NCBI GenBank assembly: GCA_037951105.1
Contig: JBAMJV010005501.1
Location: 61,381 to 125,380, forward strand
Reading direction: 5' to 3'
DNA length: 64,000 nt
DNA from: Echinarachnius parma
Taxonomy: Eukaryota; Echinodermata; Echinoidea; Clypeasteroida; Echinarachniidae
In this document: piece after piece, positions 1-21,651 of the stretch
Layout of the letters: each line of letters opens with the position of its first letter
How positions within the stretch are numbered: the first letter of the stretch is position 1
Position numbers and translations under genes: made by a program
The notes under the pieces: generated by a model
The model's input: only the letters and a program-made list of their open reading frames with translations
Told to the model about the DNA's origin: nothing
Database searches by the model: none

Positions 1-296
1 ATATTTCTAAAATAAGAATGATCATGAATTGAACATAAAATCCAAATCGTTGTATTGCTAATATAGTCTCACGGTGATAGCACGAGGGCTAGCCGTTATA
101 CATTACATCCAATGTGCGCCGGTTTTGATCGCAGCCACCTCTTCAAAATGTTCATTTTGTGTAAAGTGCACGCACGATTAATATAGCACAAACAAATATT
201 TTGTTGCATTTGTCTACTTTATGCCGTATTATTGATCGCATCCATTCCCACCATTCCACGTCTAATACTAATAGTGCCCTCCATGAAGCCGGGCTT
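1..296. repeat. Dispersed repeat, left part of a copy split by insertions
   Basis: The sequence matches 18622-19128 over most of its length. The remainder of this copy lies at 5073-5173 and 6248-6307, so the repeat was interrupted by the retroelement at 297-5072 and the hAT-type element at 5174-6247. It has no coding potential that I can recognise. It may be a non-autonomous element; its class is not clear from the sequence. Confidence 0.75.
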
Positions 297-978
297 ATCC
301 AGACACAGATAAACTACAACAAACAACCAAATTTGCGGTATTCCATGGTTTTAATTTCGAAAAGCATGTCCGAAATTTCAACAATAAATTGAAACAAAAG
401 TACAATTACATCACGCACTCATTATCGTTTTACATATTAAGTCAAATAAAGTATGATTCTAACTTAGAACACTTAAATTATTTACATGAATTATCAAGTG
501 TTTATTAAGAGCTACCACCTGAGAAAACGGGGGGCCCGGGCCATCATAAATTTATAAACTAAAATATTTCTAGCATGACACTGGCCGCTATTAAACTCTC
601 ATATCCTCCACCCAAAGGCGGGAAAATGAAATGTGAATACATGTGCTCCAACCAGCAACATATGTACTGCAAAATAATTCAACGAACATGAATTATAACA
701 GACTAGGCGTATACGTCGCAAAAAAGGGGTTAGGGTGCAAGGTCAATCGCTGGCTGGACACATGACCTTGGCAGACGAGCGTATAGCCAACAGAACATTA
801 ATGAACAACATTTGAGAGGAGCGGGATTGCATGCGTATTATATATCAATCATAATTTCAATTAAACCCCTTATTCTCAAGTGGCACAAAAGCTTAACGAA
901 ATAACAATTTCGTGCGTTTATTATTTTAAAATTAACAAAAACATAATTTGTGTTGTGGCAAAAAATGCCAATTTCGCC
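297..978 (-). repeat. Split direct repeat segment B2
   Basis: This is 682 bp, almost identical to 1748-2428 (one 1-bp indel and two substitutions seen). On the minus strand it is the outer right end of the retroelement. The high identity implies recent insertion. Confidence 0.85.
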
Positions 979-1190
979 TGGCAGGGGCGAAAAATCCTAT
1001 TCCAAAAACACCTTGTTAAAGAAAAGAATATTATCTTATTCCAAATCAACAAATAATGTAAGGTGAAAGAAAAAGGACCAAAATTCCCCTGCGACCCACG
1101 CGCGGCGTGCGATCAAGCAAGCTTCAGGCAATATAAATCCAATAAATTATCTCATCACCCCATAGTTTGTGGTGGTTGGGGTTGGTGGTG

Positions 1191-1742
1191 GATATTTTTT
1201 CTCTAACCAACATAGATCGACATGCTTTCCGAACAAACAACCATGAACGAATGAATCTACAAAAATCTCCCAAACTTCTCCAATAGTTTTCCACGCTATA
1301 CCGGCCATATTTCAAACAAACATGTTTTGCCCAAATCAGTATCCAGGCAAAACGAGGTTCAATAAAAACAAAGATATAATTTCTAATAAAAGTCAATACC
1401 ATCCCAGAGAGGCAGGGAGCGGTATCAAATTAAATATAAACATCCACAGGAAAGGGTTTCCAAACATCCATCTCAAGTTGAGGGGGATCGGCTGATAAGC
1501 CACTAAATTGTTATTCATAGTCTAATTGAACTTTGCAATGCTAGTCTATTGTTCAGACTGTAAAGCGAATTATTTTATCACTAGCGAGCGAACCAAATCA
1601 AATCCCCCTTAATCCTCCCTAATGTGGTTTTCAATTTTCCTCCCGGCCGGTAAGCGGGCTAAATTCCCCCTAAATTCTTGGTTCTGGAGTTAGAGTAACG
1701 TAACTTAACACCTGTCATGTCTTGTCGCGTTAAGTTTGATTA
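1191..1742 (-). repeat. Split direct repeat segment A2
   Basis: Matches 4606-5076 from the GATATTTTTTCTCTAACC start to the GTTAAGTTTGATTA end. It contains about 80 bp (1308-1387) that the other copy lacks. It lies head to tail against B1, as expected for the internal A2/B1 junction of PAT/Ngaro elements. Confidence 0.85.
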
Positions 1743-1747
1743 CTCTA

Positions 1748-2428
1748 ATCCAGACACAGATAAACTACAACAAACAACCAAATTTGCGGTATTCCATGGT
1801 TTTAATTTCGAAAAGCATGTCCGAAATTTCAACAATAATTGAAACAAAAGTACAATTACATCACGCACTCATTATCGTTTAACATATTAAGTCAAATAAA
1901 GTATGATTCTAACTTAGAACACTTAAATTATTTACATGAATTATCAAGTGTTTATTAAGAGCTACCACCTGAGAAAACGGGGGGCCCGGGCCATCATAAA
2001 TTTATAAACTAAAATATTTCTAGCATGACACTGGCCGCTATTAAACTCTCATATCCTCCACCCAAAGGCGGGAAAATGAAATGTGAATACATGTGCTCCA
2101 ACCAGCAACATATGTACTGCAAAATAATTCAACGAACATGAATTATAACAGACTAGGCGTATACGTCGCAAAAAAGGGGTTAGGGTGCAAGGTCAATCGC
2201 TGGCTGGACACATGACCTTGGCAGACGAGCGTATAGCCAACAGAACATTAATGAACAACATTTGAGAGGAGCGGGATTGCATGCGTATTATATATCAATC
2301 ATAATTTCAATTAAACCCCTTATTCTCAAGTGGCACAAAAGCTTAACGAAATAACAATTTCGTGCGTGTATTATTTTAAAATTAACAAAAACATAATTTG
2401 TGTTGTGGCAAAAAATGCCAATTTCGCC
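1748..2428 (-). repeat. Split direct repeat segment B1
   Basis: This is the second copy of the 681-bp B segment. Similarity to 297-978 stops abruptly at 2428, where the element's internal region begins. Confidence 0.85.
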
Positions 2429-3189
2429 AAACGGAAAGGCGAGACCGCCATTCCGCCGCCACAAAACAAAAGTGTTACTACCTGATCCGTTGCCACCTGC
2501 ACATCAGGAAATTAATGACCAGTTTATAATGGCTACCTATCGAATAACTCAAGCCAAATTGGCGTCTGAAGCGGGCCAAATATTATGGATTGTACTGGTA
2601 TAAACCATGCGACTCTCACGAAAATAACGAAATATAATAATGAGTTCGTTGTGAGACAGTAATCGTCTCACGTGTTTGCTAAGTGTCCAAGTCCGAGCCG
2701 CCGGACAATCGCCCGAGCAGACACGCGAATCCCTCGAGCCCTCAATCCAGACCGAGCGATATGACCTGCAACGACACATAAACAAAAAACGAAACCCAGG
2801 CAAGCGTCTGATCCAAATAATGATGGGTGGGGTGAGGTGGGGGGGGGGGGGGGGGGGGGTAGTATTTGATGGTAAACTGGGTTACTGACGGTGTGTATCA
2901 TTACATACATAAGCACATGTGAATACTAAATAAAATACTAAATTCCCTAGATAAGACCCAACAAAATTCAAATACTACAATAAAATAAAATTCAAAAACA
3001 ACCCTAGGCGGGACTGCAACTGGCGAAGTGTCAACTTTTCGCATGTGAGCGCTTCTTGAAGCTACGATTGCAACTAAGCACATGTGAATACTAATAATAA
3101 TATTTATCTCCAATACAAATACCGAGGAGCTCAAATCCGCCGGATGGACTATCTTTTCTAGCTTTATAGGGGTTGGAGCCAACTCCCTA

Positions 3190-4345
3190 TTAATTTGTAC
3201 CATTTCCGCCGGCGCGCTTACTGGCATCCAACTTGCATGTACTGGCACCGTGTGAAATGGCTCCACATCGCGCGCACTTGTGGGGGTACTGGCAGCTGAA
3301 GCGGGTACACCCACCTCCGTTAAAGGCGAAGCAGTGCAGCGCTGTCTTATCGCCGTGGTAGCTATTGGCATGTGTACCCGGGTACCTCGGCCCTGCTGGG
3401 CCCCTAGCTCCGCGTGCCGCTGGCCGCTCGTAATTAGCCCGAAAGGGCTGCATATAATCTAGCGAAGTCGCTGCAGTGGGACTGACGGCGGCGACTGTCA
3501 ACCACAACTCCGTATCAATAACGGCCCATGACCGATGTGGTTGCCGCGCTTGCCGCAGGCGAAATTGAACGTCGTACGACCTCCAATTAAACCCCCCAAA
3601 CCGAGTTATGGACCTGATGATATCCATATATTTTAGCAGCTCCCTAGCGCGTCGGGTGACGCTCCAAAAAGATGGATGCATAAATCATAAACGCCGAAGT
3701 CCACTTCTCGATCTCTCCAATCTGCGGAATTTTATTCTGCGGTCGCAGCAGCAAAGATCCCCCGGTTGGAGCCAAGCTGAATGTGGGGGAATCATCACCC
3801 CGCCCAGCATCTTTCCTGACCAGCATCCCCAGTTCAACATATTCCCCCCGCCAAATTTTCTCCTTAGTATTCCCCGCTACATCCGCCCCTAACTCATCGC
3901 ACACGCAGCTCATTGCTGGTGTGTAACGGCCACCCGCCTCGCCTCCTACGCCGCAAAGCGCGGTATCTACATGGGCAGCTGCAGACGGGGTCGTGTCCGC
4001 CGACAATAATGGGAAGGAAGGGGGAGGTACCACCATATCATGCTCAATATTGATACTGGAAGGTATGATAGGCCATGACAACTCACCGGGAATGACTGGC
4101 TGTGTATCTATGGCCGTTGGTCCAGGATCCAGTCCAACGGGCAACTCTGACGTATCGACATTCTGTCGGCGTGGTCGAGTAGGACGCCGAGAGGCTGACC
4201 GAGATGACGTCGTGGCGCTAGCCGGCGCACCTCTCCTCGAGCTCGTCTTCTGCTTGGCCTTTGGCATCTTGTAGCGCGTAGGGGTGACGAAATAATGTTT
4301 TACGGGGCCAGAAAGACCGACGAAATTGCCGCTATGATCTGGCAA
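3190..4345 (-). pseudogene. Gag-like protein of the tyrosine-recombinase retroelement, frameshifted
   Basis: Two overlapping frames make up one protein. The first (4345-3644, about 233 aa; a better start may be the MPKAKQ methionine near 4267) has a basic, Ser/Arg-rich N-terminus. It then carries the conserved block KIWRGEYVELGMLV followed by EIEKWTSAFMIYASIFLERHP. The frame breaks at about 3644-3681 and continues as 3681-3190, with RARELLKYMDIIRSI and a W-rich helix. That frame ends with two zinc modules, a C-x7-C-x4-C-x3-H finger and a CX2CX4HX4C knuckle (CARCGAISHGASTC). The same block order occurs in gag proteins of DIRS/Ngaro-type elements from fish and marine invertebrates. Such proteins package element RNA. 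The single frameshift suggests a dead or non-autonomous copy, though a programmed shift cannot be excluded. Confidence 0.68.
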
Positions 4346-4605
4346 TAATATAAATCGTTATCACACAACTCGGGACGGTTGCAGCTATAGTCAAAGTCCA
4401 ATTTATATAATATGCCAATATGTGTATGAAACCGTGATCAACCTCCCTCCAAGCGTAATTGAAACAAATCCCGTCACACGCGAACCATATCGTCGAAGCA
4501 AGCATACGACTATTATAAAGTTGCATCCAATTCAAAGAAGAATAGTATTTACTGTCACTGAAACTCCAATTGAAAACTAACATTCAGCAATCGAAGTCCA
4601 TTGTA

Positions 4606-5076
4606 GATATTTTTTCTCTAACCAACATAGATCGACATGCTTTCCGAACAAACAACCATGAACGAATGAATCTACAAAAATCTCCCAAACTTCTCCAATA
4701 GTTTTCCACGCTATACCGGCCAAAAGTCAATACCATCCCAGAGAGGCAGGGAGCGGTATCAAATTAAATATAAACATCCACAGGAAAGGGTTTCCAAACA
4801 TCCATCTCAAGTTGAGGGGGATCGGCTGATAAGCCACTAAATTGTTATTCATAGTCTAATTGAACTTTGCAATGCTAGTCTATTGTTCAGACTGTAAAGC
4901 GAATTATTTTATCACTAGCGAGCGAACCAAATCAAATCCCCCTTAATCCTCCCTAATGTGGTTTTCAATTTTCCTCCCGGCCGGTAAGCGGGCTAACTTC
5001 CCCCTAAATTCTTGGTTCTGGAGTTAGAGTAACGTAACTTAACACCTGTCATGTCTTGTCGCGTTAAGTTTGATTA
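4606..5076 (-). repeat. Split direct repeat segment A1
   Basis: Copy of 1191-1742 lacking about 80 bp. On the minus strand it is the left end of the retroelement and precedes the gag-like frames. Its last few bases overlap the duplicated host sequence, so the exact boundary is ambiguous by about 4 bp. Confidence 0.82.
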
Positions 5077-5141
5077 TTGATCGCATCCATTCCCACCATT
5101 CCACGTCTAATACTAATAGTGCCCTCCATGAAGCCGGGCTT
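5073..5141. repeat. 69-bp duplicated host sequence flanking the retroelement
   Basis: Identical to 228-296, the host sequence just outside the other end of the retroelement. A slightly diverged third copy at about 18973-19030 shows the undisturbed host context continuing into TTTGAAAAGCAACCAATA, as it does here. Confidence 0.85.
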
Positions 5142-5173
5142 TGAAAAGCAACCAATACTTATAGCGGTATAGC

Positions 5174-6247
5174 CAAGGGCGTCGATTTTTTTCTCGCCAT
5201 TGGGGGGGATGATTCGTCATTTTGACCATCTCTGGCGAGGGAGCGAAGCGACAACCCAGCAGCGTGCTCGGGTTTTTATGGCTATGGGGGGGGGGGGGGG
5301 GGGGGGGGGGGTAGGGGGCCCCAAAGCTTTTGAATTCAGCTGTTTAGAAATTGGAAGATTATTAAGTGCGCATTGCAAGCATCATGTTATGAGGTGGGCT
5401 TTATCCAAGATGAACTTTAGCCTAATAGATACATTTATTGCAAGCATCCAGATGGAACCCTGAATAATTCAAGGGATACCCACATTGGGAAGTTTATTGG
5501 GGGTCCAGGGGGCGGAGCCCCCGGAAGCTTTGGGATTTGTAATATCCAGATATAAATATGTTGTCTATATGTAAATATAGAGTTAACTATTCTTTAGTTA
5601 ATTGGCTTTTAATTTAGCTGTTTAGAGATTGGAAGATTATTAAGTGCACATTGCAAGCTCCTGCTATGATGAGGGCACTGTCCAAGTATGGATGAATTTT
5701 AGTTTGATAGATAAATACTGTCGATTGCAATCATCCTGATGGAATCCTGAATAGAATAAATCAAGGGATACCCACATTGGAAATCTTATTGGGGGTTCAG
5801 GGGGCGAAGCCCCCGGAAGCTTTAGGATTTGTAATATCCAGAAATGCAATTAACTATTGAATAGTTAGCTCAATTTTAGTGAGCGAAGCGCAGACGCACA
5901 GTGGGCCAGGATCGCCTGAAAGTTTGTCAAGAGAGAAGTCCTGAATACAACTATTTAATGAGTACAGGGCTGGGACTGGGTCAAATAACCTTAATGGGGG
6001 TTCCAGGGGCGCAGCCCCGGAAGATTTTGGATTTGGGCAGTTTAGCATTATCAAAAAGTGGTTTAAAGAAGACTATAGTAACAACTTCCATTCATGAGAG
6101 GGGGCAATGCTTCTTAATATTAATGTTATTATATATTTTTTGAACCCTAAATATTGGGGGGGATTATAATACAGGCCATCCCCCCCCACCTGAAATATTG
6201 GGGGGGGGGGGATATATCCCCCCATCCCCCCGTGATCGACGCCCCTG
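5174..6247. mobile_element. Non-autonomous hAT-type DNA transposon with 8-bp target duplication
   Basis: Terminal inverted repeats are CAAGGGCGTCGAT at the left and its near-perfect complement ATCGACGCCCCTG at the right. Both sides carry the same 8-bp duplication GGTATAGC (5166-5173 and 6248-6255). CA-G-GGCG ends with 8-bp duplications are typical of hAT elements. No transposase is present. The interior holds a G run (5286-5311) and three diverged copies of a module with GGGGGCGAAGCCCCCGGAAG followed by TTTGGATTTG (about 5500, 5790 and 6000). It inserted into the dispersed repeat that also hosts the retroelement. Confidence 0.78.
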
Positions 6248-7278
6248 GGTATAGCGTCTTTGTTCAATACCGGTAAACTAATTCAATTGCCTCTCATACA
6301 TGTCATGCGAGACAAACGAATATCACTAGCGATATCTTTTCCGATACCATATCCGCAATGAATAACATATTCACTATTCTCAACTTCATTTATGTTGTCG
6401 CACACACATTTACAATCATGTAATAAATCGCTGATATGGATGTAATTTGCTAGAGTAGAAGTTAATACTTTATCATTGACTAACATTGAGCAAACTTGTG
6501 TTATACGCAATATAAAGCATGTAGGCATATAACACATCTTAAAACATTAAACCCCAAACAAATATGTATTGAATAGGATTTGAAAGTGCAGAAAGTATTC
6601 CTACGCATACTACATGTATTTCCGAATCGATACATATCCGAATCAATGTATTTCCGAATCGGAAATACATGTCATGTATTTCCGAAGAACAAGCCTCCAT
6701 TGGGTAAGTGGCATACATTTCACATCATGTAATTGGCGCATGGTGGATGCATCCATCTTAATGAAGAAATATTCCATATTAAGGATACACACTGAATTTA
6801 TATCGTTATCCTTCGCTCCTCAATAAAACTTATTTGGTCAAGTTAAACCCCGTCACCCCCTTTGCAGCTACGCCACTTTTTTCTATCACATTATGAATAT
6901 CGCAATATAATACATAATCAACAATACTGTTGAAACACGGCTATAATTATGTACCAGTCACGTCGGGGTCACCAGTTTAACCTGCCTGATGCATACGGGA
7001 TTTGTGCAATCCTCAGACTTAGTAAATGTACCGCCGGGTTCACAAAGGCGGTGATAAGTTCTTTATAGTGAATGGATAAACATTAGTTGTAATGGATGGG
7101 AACCACAACATATGATACATAACATTTAAATATATACATAATGGTCTTTAACAAAAATCGAAGTTACTGTTTCAAAGGATGTATTTTTACCTATTATGAT
7201 GCGTAAGAATCTCTATTAATTCTAAATAATTTACGTACGTATTAACAAGATTATATATCTACAAATTCAGGGCTAACA
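6248..7278. other. Gene-free stretch
   Basis: 6248-6307 is the right end of the dispersed repeat. A small foldback based on TGTATTTCCGAATCGG lies at about 6611-6690. The rest is AT-rich, with no exon or repeat end that I can recognise. Confidence 0.5.
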
Positions 7279-8040
7279 TTAAAGGGATAGTTGAGTTCTG
7301 GTAAGGAGAGTACAGTTTTGGTAAAAGTGAATTTTAGTAACCAAAACCTGCACCATTACATTACGAACTAATAGTTATAACTCGAAAGGAATACAAAATT
7401 ACAAATGACTTAGTAAAGATCATGTTATCATTCAAAAAGAGCTGTTAAAACTCAAGAGGGCGCTCTCTAAACACTCATCGGTTTGAACCATTTTGAATCA
7501 AATATTGTGCATGTGATGTTTTGTTGAAATAGTGATTAGATAAAGAGATAATCAACAACTATCGAAATACCTATTTTGTAACTTTTTGAAAAGAGGAAGC
7601 ATTTTTAAAAAATTGTTAACGGCTGGTTCAAAATTATCAAATAAGTGTGGGGCTCCACATTTATTATAAATGGCATGTTTATGGATATTTCAGCCATTTC
7701 TGAACCTATTTTGACCAAATTAAGTTTATTCTATCATTAAAATATTATGCTCTTTCAAATGTTTTCACAAACGACTGAGTAAAAGCCTTTTATCATTCAA
7801 ACAGAGGCGTTCAAACTCAAGATGGCGCTCTCTAAAAAGACATTGGTTTAAACCATTTAAAATAAAATATTGTGCATGTGAAGGTTCATAAAAATAGTGA
7901 TTAGTTAGAAAGATAATCAACTATTAAAAAACTTCTTTTGAAAATTATGCTCTTTCAAATTTTACACTCAGTTTTTCATTATCTCACAACTAATAATTGT
8001 ATGTAGCGCCCTCTCTACCAAAACTCAACTATCCCTTTAA
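7279..8040. mobile_element. TTAA-1 family MITE, long form
   Basis: Ends are TTAAAGGGATAGTTGAG and the inverted CTCAACTATCCCTTTAA, with TTAA at both borders, the duplication made by piggyBac-like and Kolobok-like transposases. Other copies are near 570 bp; this one is 762 bp because its middle part (the block ending in TATGCTCTTTCAAAT) is partly repeated. It carries no gene. It ends 45 bp past the stop codon of the receptor gene on the minus strand. Confidence 0.8.
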
Positions 8041-8084
8041 ACATAACCTTTTAGGTTCTCATTAATACCCATCTTCCACCGCAA

Positions 8085-17650
<9,566 letters not shown>

Positions 17651-18621
17651 GGTATTTATCGTCAGATGAAGTTTTGATTTCCAAAGTTCATGAACTATTC
17701 AAATCGACACAGAAACACAAATCGAGTTTTTCTTTGCCGAAAAAGGTGTTAAGTCTGTTCGCTCTCTGTTCACATTCATGAACTCGACGATTGATGACTA
17801 CGCGTTATAACTTATAACTCATTTAAAGGCAACGTGTGCAAGTGTTTCAATATAATTTCATGCATACAAACAAATACAAAACGCTATAACGCAAAACAGA
17901 GATACGTCAACGAATTGTCCTCAAACAAATGATTTTGAACGAACATGGGCGATATGATATTTTTGCAGATTGTGCTGATCGATGGACATCATATCCGCTG
18001 ATTTATTATATCTATAACGTCAACCCGGAAGCTATTTCGATATTTACCACAAAAAACACGTTTGCCCAAAACTTTCTGGTTTGATGCTAAATTGTAGAAT
18101 GTATCAAATTTGTTCAAATCCGACTACTCGGAGCAAATGTAAAATATTGTTATAACATCCTCGTGTGATATATGCCGTTCCTTTACATTATTTCCAATTC
18201 ACAAATGCAGCAGTATTCGCACACGAAAGTCAATCCATGTATTGTCCGTGAGTAATAACTATTTGCAATCCCTTTGCAATGCGGTTATACACCCATGCCG
18301 ATATGAAAGAGAACAAAAGATAGGCGGAAACATGAGAGATTGTATGGAAATACTTTGATATTATTTCCACAAAGCGTGTTCACAGACCGTGTCAAAGGAA
18401 TGCGTCATCACAGGTTCAAAGGTTGTTTGTATAGTCATGTAAGCTGACGGAAAACGGAGTGAAGTATGGCAGGTGAATAATGCTATAATAAAAACTATTG
18501 TGAATTGAAAATGAAATCCAAGGCATGATGAAAAGCAAAACTATAATAATGCAACTGTTTTCAAACAGTCAAACTAATTCAATCGCCTTTCATACATGGA
18601 GTGAGGTTTATGGTAGGCCAA
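17651..18621. other. Upstream region of the receptor gene, gene-free
   Basis: About 1 kb before the receptor start codon with no exon or repeat recognised. The promoter presumably lies here, but no TATA box or binding site could be assigned with confidence. Confidence 0.4.
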
Positions 18622-19128
18622 TATTTCTAAAATAAGAATGATCATGAATTGAACATAAAATCAAAATCGTTGTATTGCTAATATAGTCTCACGATGATAG
18701 CACGAGGGCTAGCCGTTATAAATAACATCCAATGTGCGCCGGTTTTGCTCGCAACCACCTCTTCAAAAAATTCATTTTTTGTAAAGTGCACGCACGATTA
18801 ATATGCGCAAAAATAGTATTTTGTTGCATATCCCTGCTGGAAAGATCACATTCATTCACACTCATTCACAGTGTTCGAATGTTCATTTTTTGTAAAGTGC
18901 ACGCACGATTAATATGCGCAACAATAGTATTTTGCGGGGTATTTTGTTGCATTTGTCTACTTTATGCCGTATTATTGATCGCATCCATTCCCACCATTTC
19001 ACGTCTAATAGTGCCCTCCATGAGCCCGGGCTTTGAAAAGCAACCAATATTTATTATAACCATGATAATACGGTATAGCGTCTTTGTTCAATACCGGTAA
19101 ACTAATTCAATCGCCTCTCATACATGTC
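18622..19128. repeat. Second copy of the dispersed repeat
   Basis: Aligns with 1-296 plus 5073-5173 plus 6248-6307 and shows the uninterrupted order. It contains an internal near-duplication around TTTGTAAAGTGCACGCACG (18780 and 18890). A related 25-bp sequence (ACTAATTCAATCGCC, CATACATG) occurs just before it (about 18573-18598) and at its end (19103-19128), possibly marking its termini. Confidence 0.72.
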
Positions 19129-19595
19129 ATAGAGAAAGGTTCAACTTGATTTAAACTGCATACATTGTACATGAATTACAACGTTTATGTTTAGGAGTTT
19201 TGATTTGAGAGATACACGCTATTACGCTTAGAAACTTGTTACTGTGGAGTTATTCATACAAACACTGCAATTTCGATGTGTAAAGTTGTGCACTATAGTA
19301 TATGAACCATAGATGTATCAAGTTATGTACTTCCGGAACCACACATCTACATAACTGATTTGTGGTGTATACACATGCCTACAAATCAGGAAATATTCTG
19401 GGAATGACACACATTATTATGCTTTCACTTCGACCAATGTTCTACATAATTATGGAAATGATTGTTGGTTTAGTAGGCGATCTTATTTGTCATGGCTCAA
19501 TTCTCTTCCGCATTGTATTTACGTTTATAAACATACTGTGAAACCACTCTCTACCAGACAAAGTCATTTATCCCAAATATGTTCGCTATCAACCG

Positions 19596-19982
19596 TTAAA
19601 GGGATTTAGTAACTTTGTTGACATGTGCAAAAAGTGATGAGTGGTTGGTACAATGTATATTGTCGTTATCTGATATGTCCACTGGGTGTTGTGTGAACAT
19701 TTCAAATGAAATGGACGTTATATGGCCGAGTAATGAGCAAAAATGCAAAGTGATATTCACTAACTCATTGCATTCTCTTTGTACACGGTTTTGACGATCC
19801 CATGGATTATTTAACATTTGAATACTTCAATTGTAAATATCTCTTTAACGGATGGCAATTTGAAAAACCGAAACCTGTCGTATGGTTTTATTGTTATATG
19901 AATACAACAAGGTATGAGGGAACCGCTAGAATTCCAATTGGATTTTGAGGATTTGGACAATGTTACTATAAAGTCCCTTTAA
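19596..19982 (+). mobile_element. TTAA-2 family MITE
   Basis: Starts TTAAAGGGATTTAGTAAC and ends with the inverted TAAAGTCCCTTTAA; 387 bp, non-coding. It lies just upstream of the broken P2X7-tail-like gene. Confidence 0.75.
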
Positions 19983-20801
19983 ATGGCGTGATGGGGCAAC
20001 ACATTCACAGCGTATAGATTGCAATACAATTACATATCAATCATCATCCCTTAAAGGGCCTTTGCGGTCAAAAAGGAGCAAAATTTGACTTTTCAACACT
20101 CTAACATAGTTTTCCACGCAGAATTCGATAATGACAAGAGTTTTTCTTCGAAAAAAACGCATTATAAAAAAATCTGACTCCAATATCTCTATCGGGAACG
20201 ACCCGTGAAATTTGTCCAAGAGCAGCTTCGAGTCTGCATAAATTACGTGAGGTCTGTGACGTCATTGCAGGAGCCTGTGTTGTTTACATTCTTGCAGCTC
20301 GCATCGTTTGTGTACTATAGTACATGTTCTCGCTGAAGTACTCAAGGAAAATTGCTTAATTTAGCAAATAAATGTAATTCCCAATAGATGAATTCAACTG
20401 TGATTTATCAGGCAGTGATAACGAGCAAGACTATGACATTGGGAGTGATATATCAGATGCTGAAATGTTACATTTTGAGGTGGAAGAGGAAGATGGCAAT
20501 GCAGCTGCAACTCTGACCAGCGGGTGTACAGACGTACTAATCTGCACCCGTAGCCTCGGCGGATACGCGTACCGGCGATCGTGATAACGCTTCCGAGTAC
20601 CAGTCACTACCAGCACTCAGCAGGCCGACCAGGAAAATAGGATTGGAAACAACAGTTGGTGAGTTTCAATTTTACAATTTATGATGATATTATCGTAAGA
20701 TATTAACTGCTTATTTTGTAATCTATAATAGCAGAGAATGTACTGATCGTTGGATAGAATTGATAAGCATGGCCATGGGCATAATCGGATACTAGTTTGA
20801 C

Positions 20802-20985
20802 ATCGGGCCGAGATACACATTGCTATACTATCAGTAAAACAAAAACATAACCTAACCCTAACCCTATACCCTAACCCTAGGATGGTGGCTATAGGTCAGA
20901 TTAGTGGCTATGGGTCAGATTCAGTGGCTATAACTATAAGTCAGATTCAGTGGCTAATTACAGAATGTGTATCTCGGCCCGGTGT
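20802..20985. repeat. Foldback element containing telomere-like repeats
   Basis: Inverted ends TCGGGCCGAGATACACATT (about 20803-20821) and AATGTGTATCTCGGCCCG (about 20964-20981). Between them are several CCCTAA units (about 20847-20879) and three diverged copies of GTGGCTATAGGTCAGATT. It lies in the intron of the broken P2X7-like gene. Confidence 0.6.
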
Positions 20986-21651
20986 AAAATTCATCGGATA
21001 CTATAGGTGATCCGAGCGATTTGATACTGTACTGATTTCAATTACCTGTGCCCGTTGCATGGCCTTATTGAGCTAGCGCAGTCGGCCCGGCATAGGGGCG
21101 GGGCACAGGCCAACGCACCCCTACAACTACAAGGGGATCACTACAGCTACGCTGCAACAGACACAAGATATAAAGTACTAAATGATGATAGGACTGTAAA
21201 TAATAAAGATAATGTATTTTGAAGCAGCATTTAGTATGTTTAGAGGCTCGCTCTGTTGCTCAAGCTTCAAACACTACTGCAATATACGGTATATGGACTA
21301 TAATTTGCTGTACTGAAGAGGTATAAATAAGCTATCAATTTGCACATTTCTACAATTTGCAGGTGTTCATATGCTGGAGGCTGCTCGGCCATACCGACGG
21401 TGAAAGAGTTCACATGTTGCAAGGAGATCCTGCAGGTGGTGGAGAAGGTGAACTCTTATGAGAAGACCCTGGACTGCATCACAGAGCACCCAGGTTTTAG
21501 GAATTTGCATGCAGTGCTGGAGACTGCATGCTATCAGTTCCGCCAACAATATCTACGGGAAGGATACGAAGATGAACGCATCAGTTAATGAGTAGGTTGG
21601 ACTTTTTAAAGATTGTAAATGTACTTTTAACCATGCCTGATATGTACAGTG

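Larger units (their letters stand above)
297..5072 (-). mobile_element. Tyrosine-recombinase (Ngaro/PAT-like, DIRS-order) retroelement, internally deleted
   Basis: Read on the minus strand the layout is A1 (5072-4606), internal region with gag-like frames (4605-2429), B1 (2428-1748), A2 (1742-1191), a 212-bp spacer, and B2 (978-297). A1 and A2 are nearly identical except for about 80 bp missing from A1, and B1 and B2 differ at about three positions in 681 bp. This A-internal-B-A-B order is the split direct repeat known from PAT and Ngaro retroelements, which move through a circular DNA and a tyrosine recombinase. A gag-like protein with a CCHC knuckle is present. No reverse transcriptase, RNase H or recombinase frame fits in the internal 2.2 kb, so this copy is non-autonomous. 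The element is flanked by an identical 69-bp host sequence (228-296 and 5073-5141), which is unexpected because DIRS-type elements usually make no target duplication. Confidence 0.72.

Noticed and set aside
297..2428. LTR retrotransposon with long terminal repeats
   Set aside because: The repeats are split and ordered A-internal-B-A-B, with no TG..CA ends and no simple short duplication, which fits PAT/Ngaro better.
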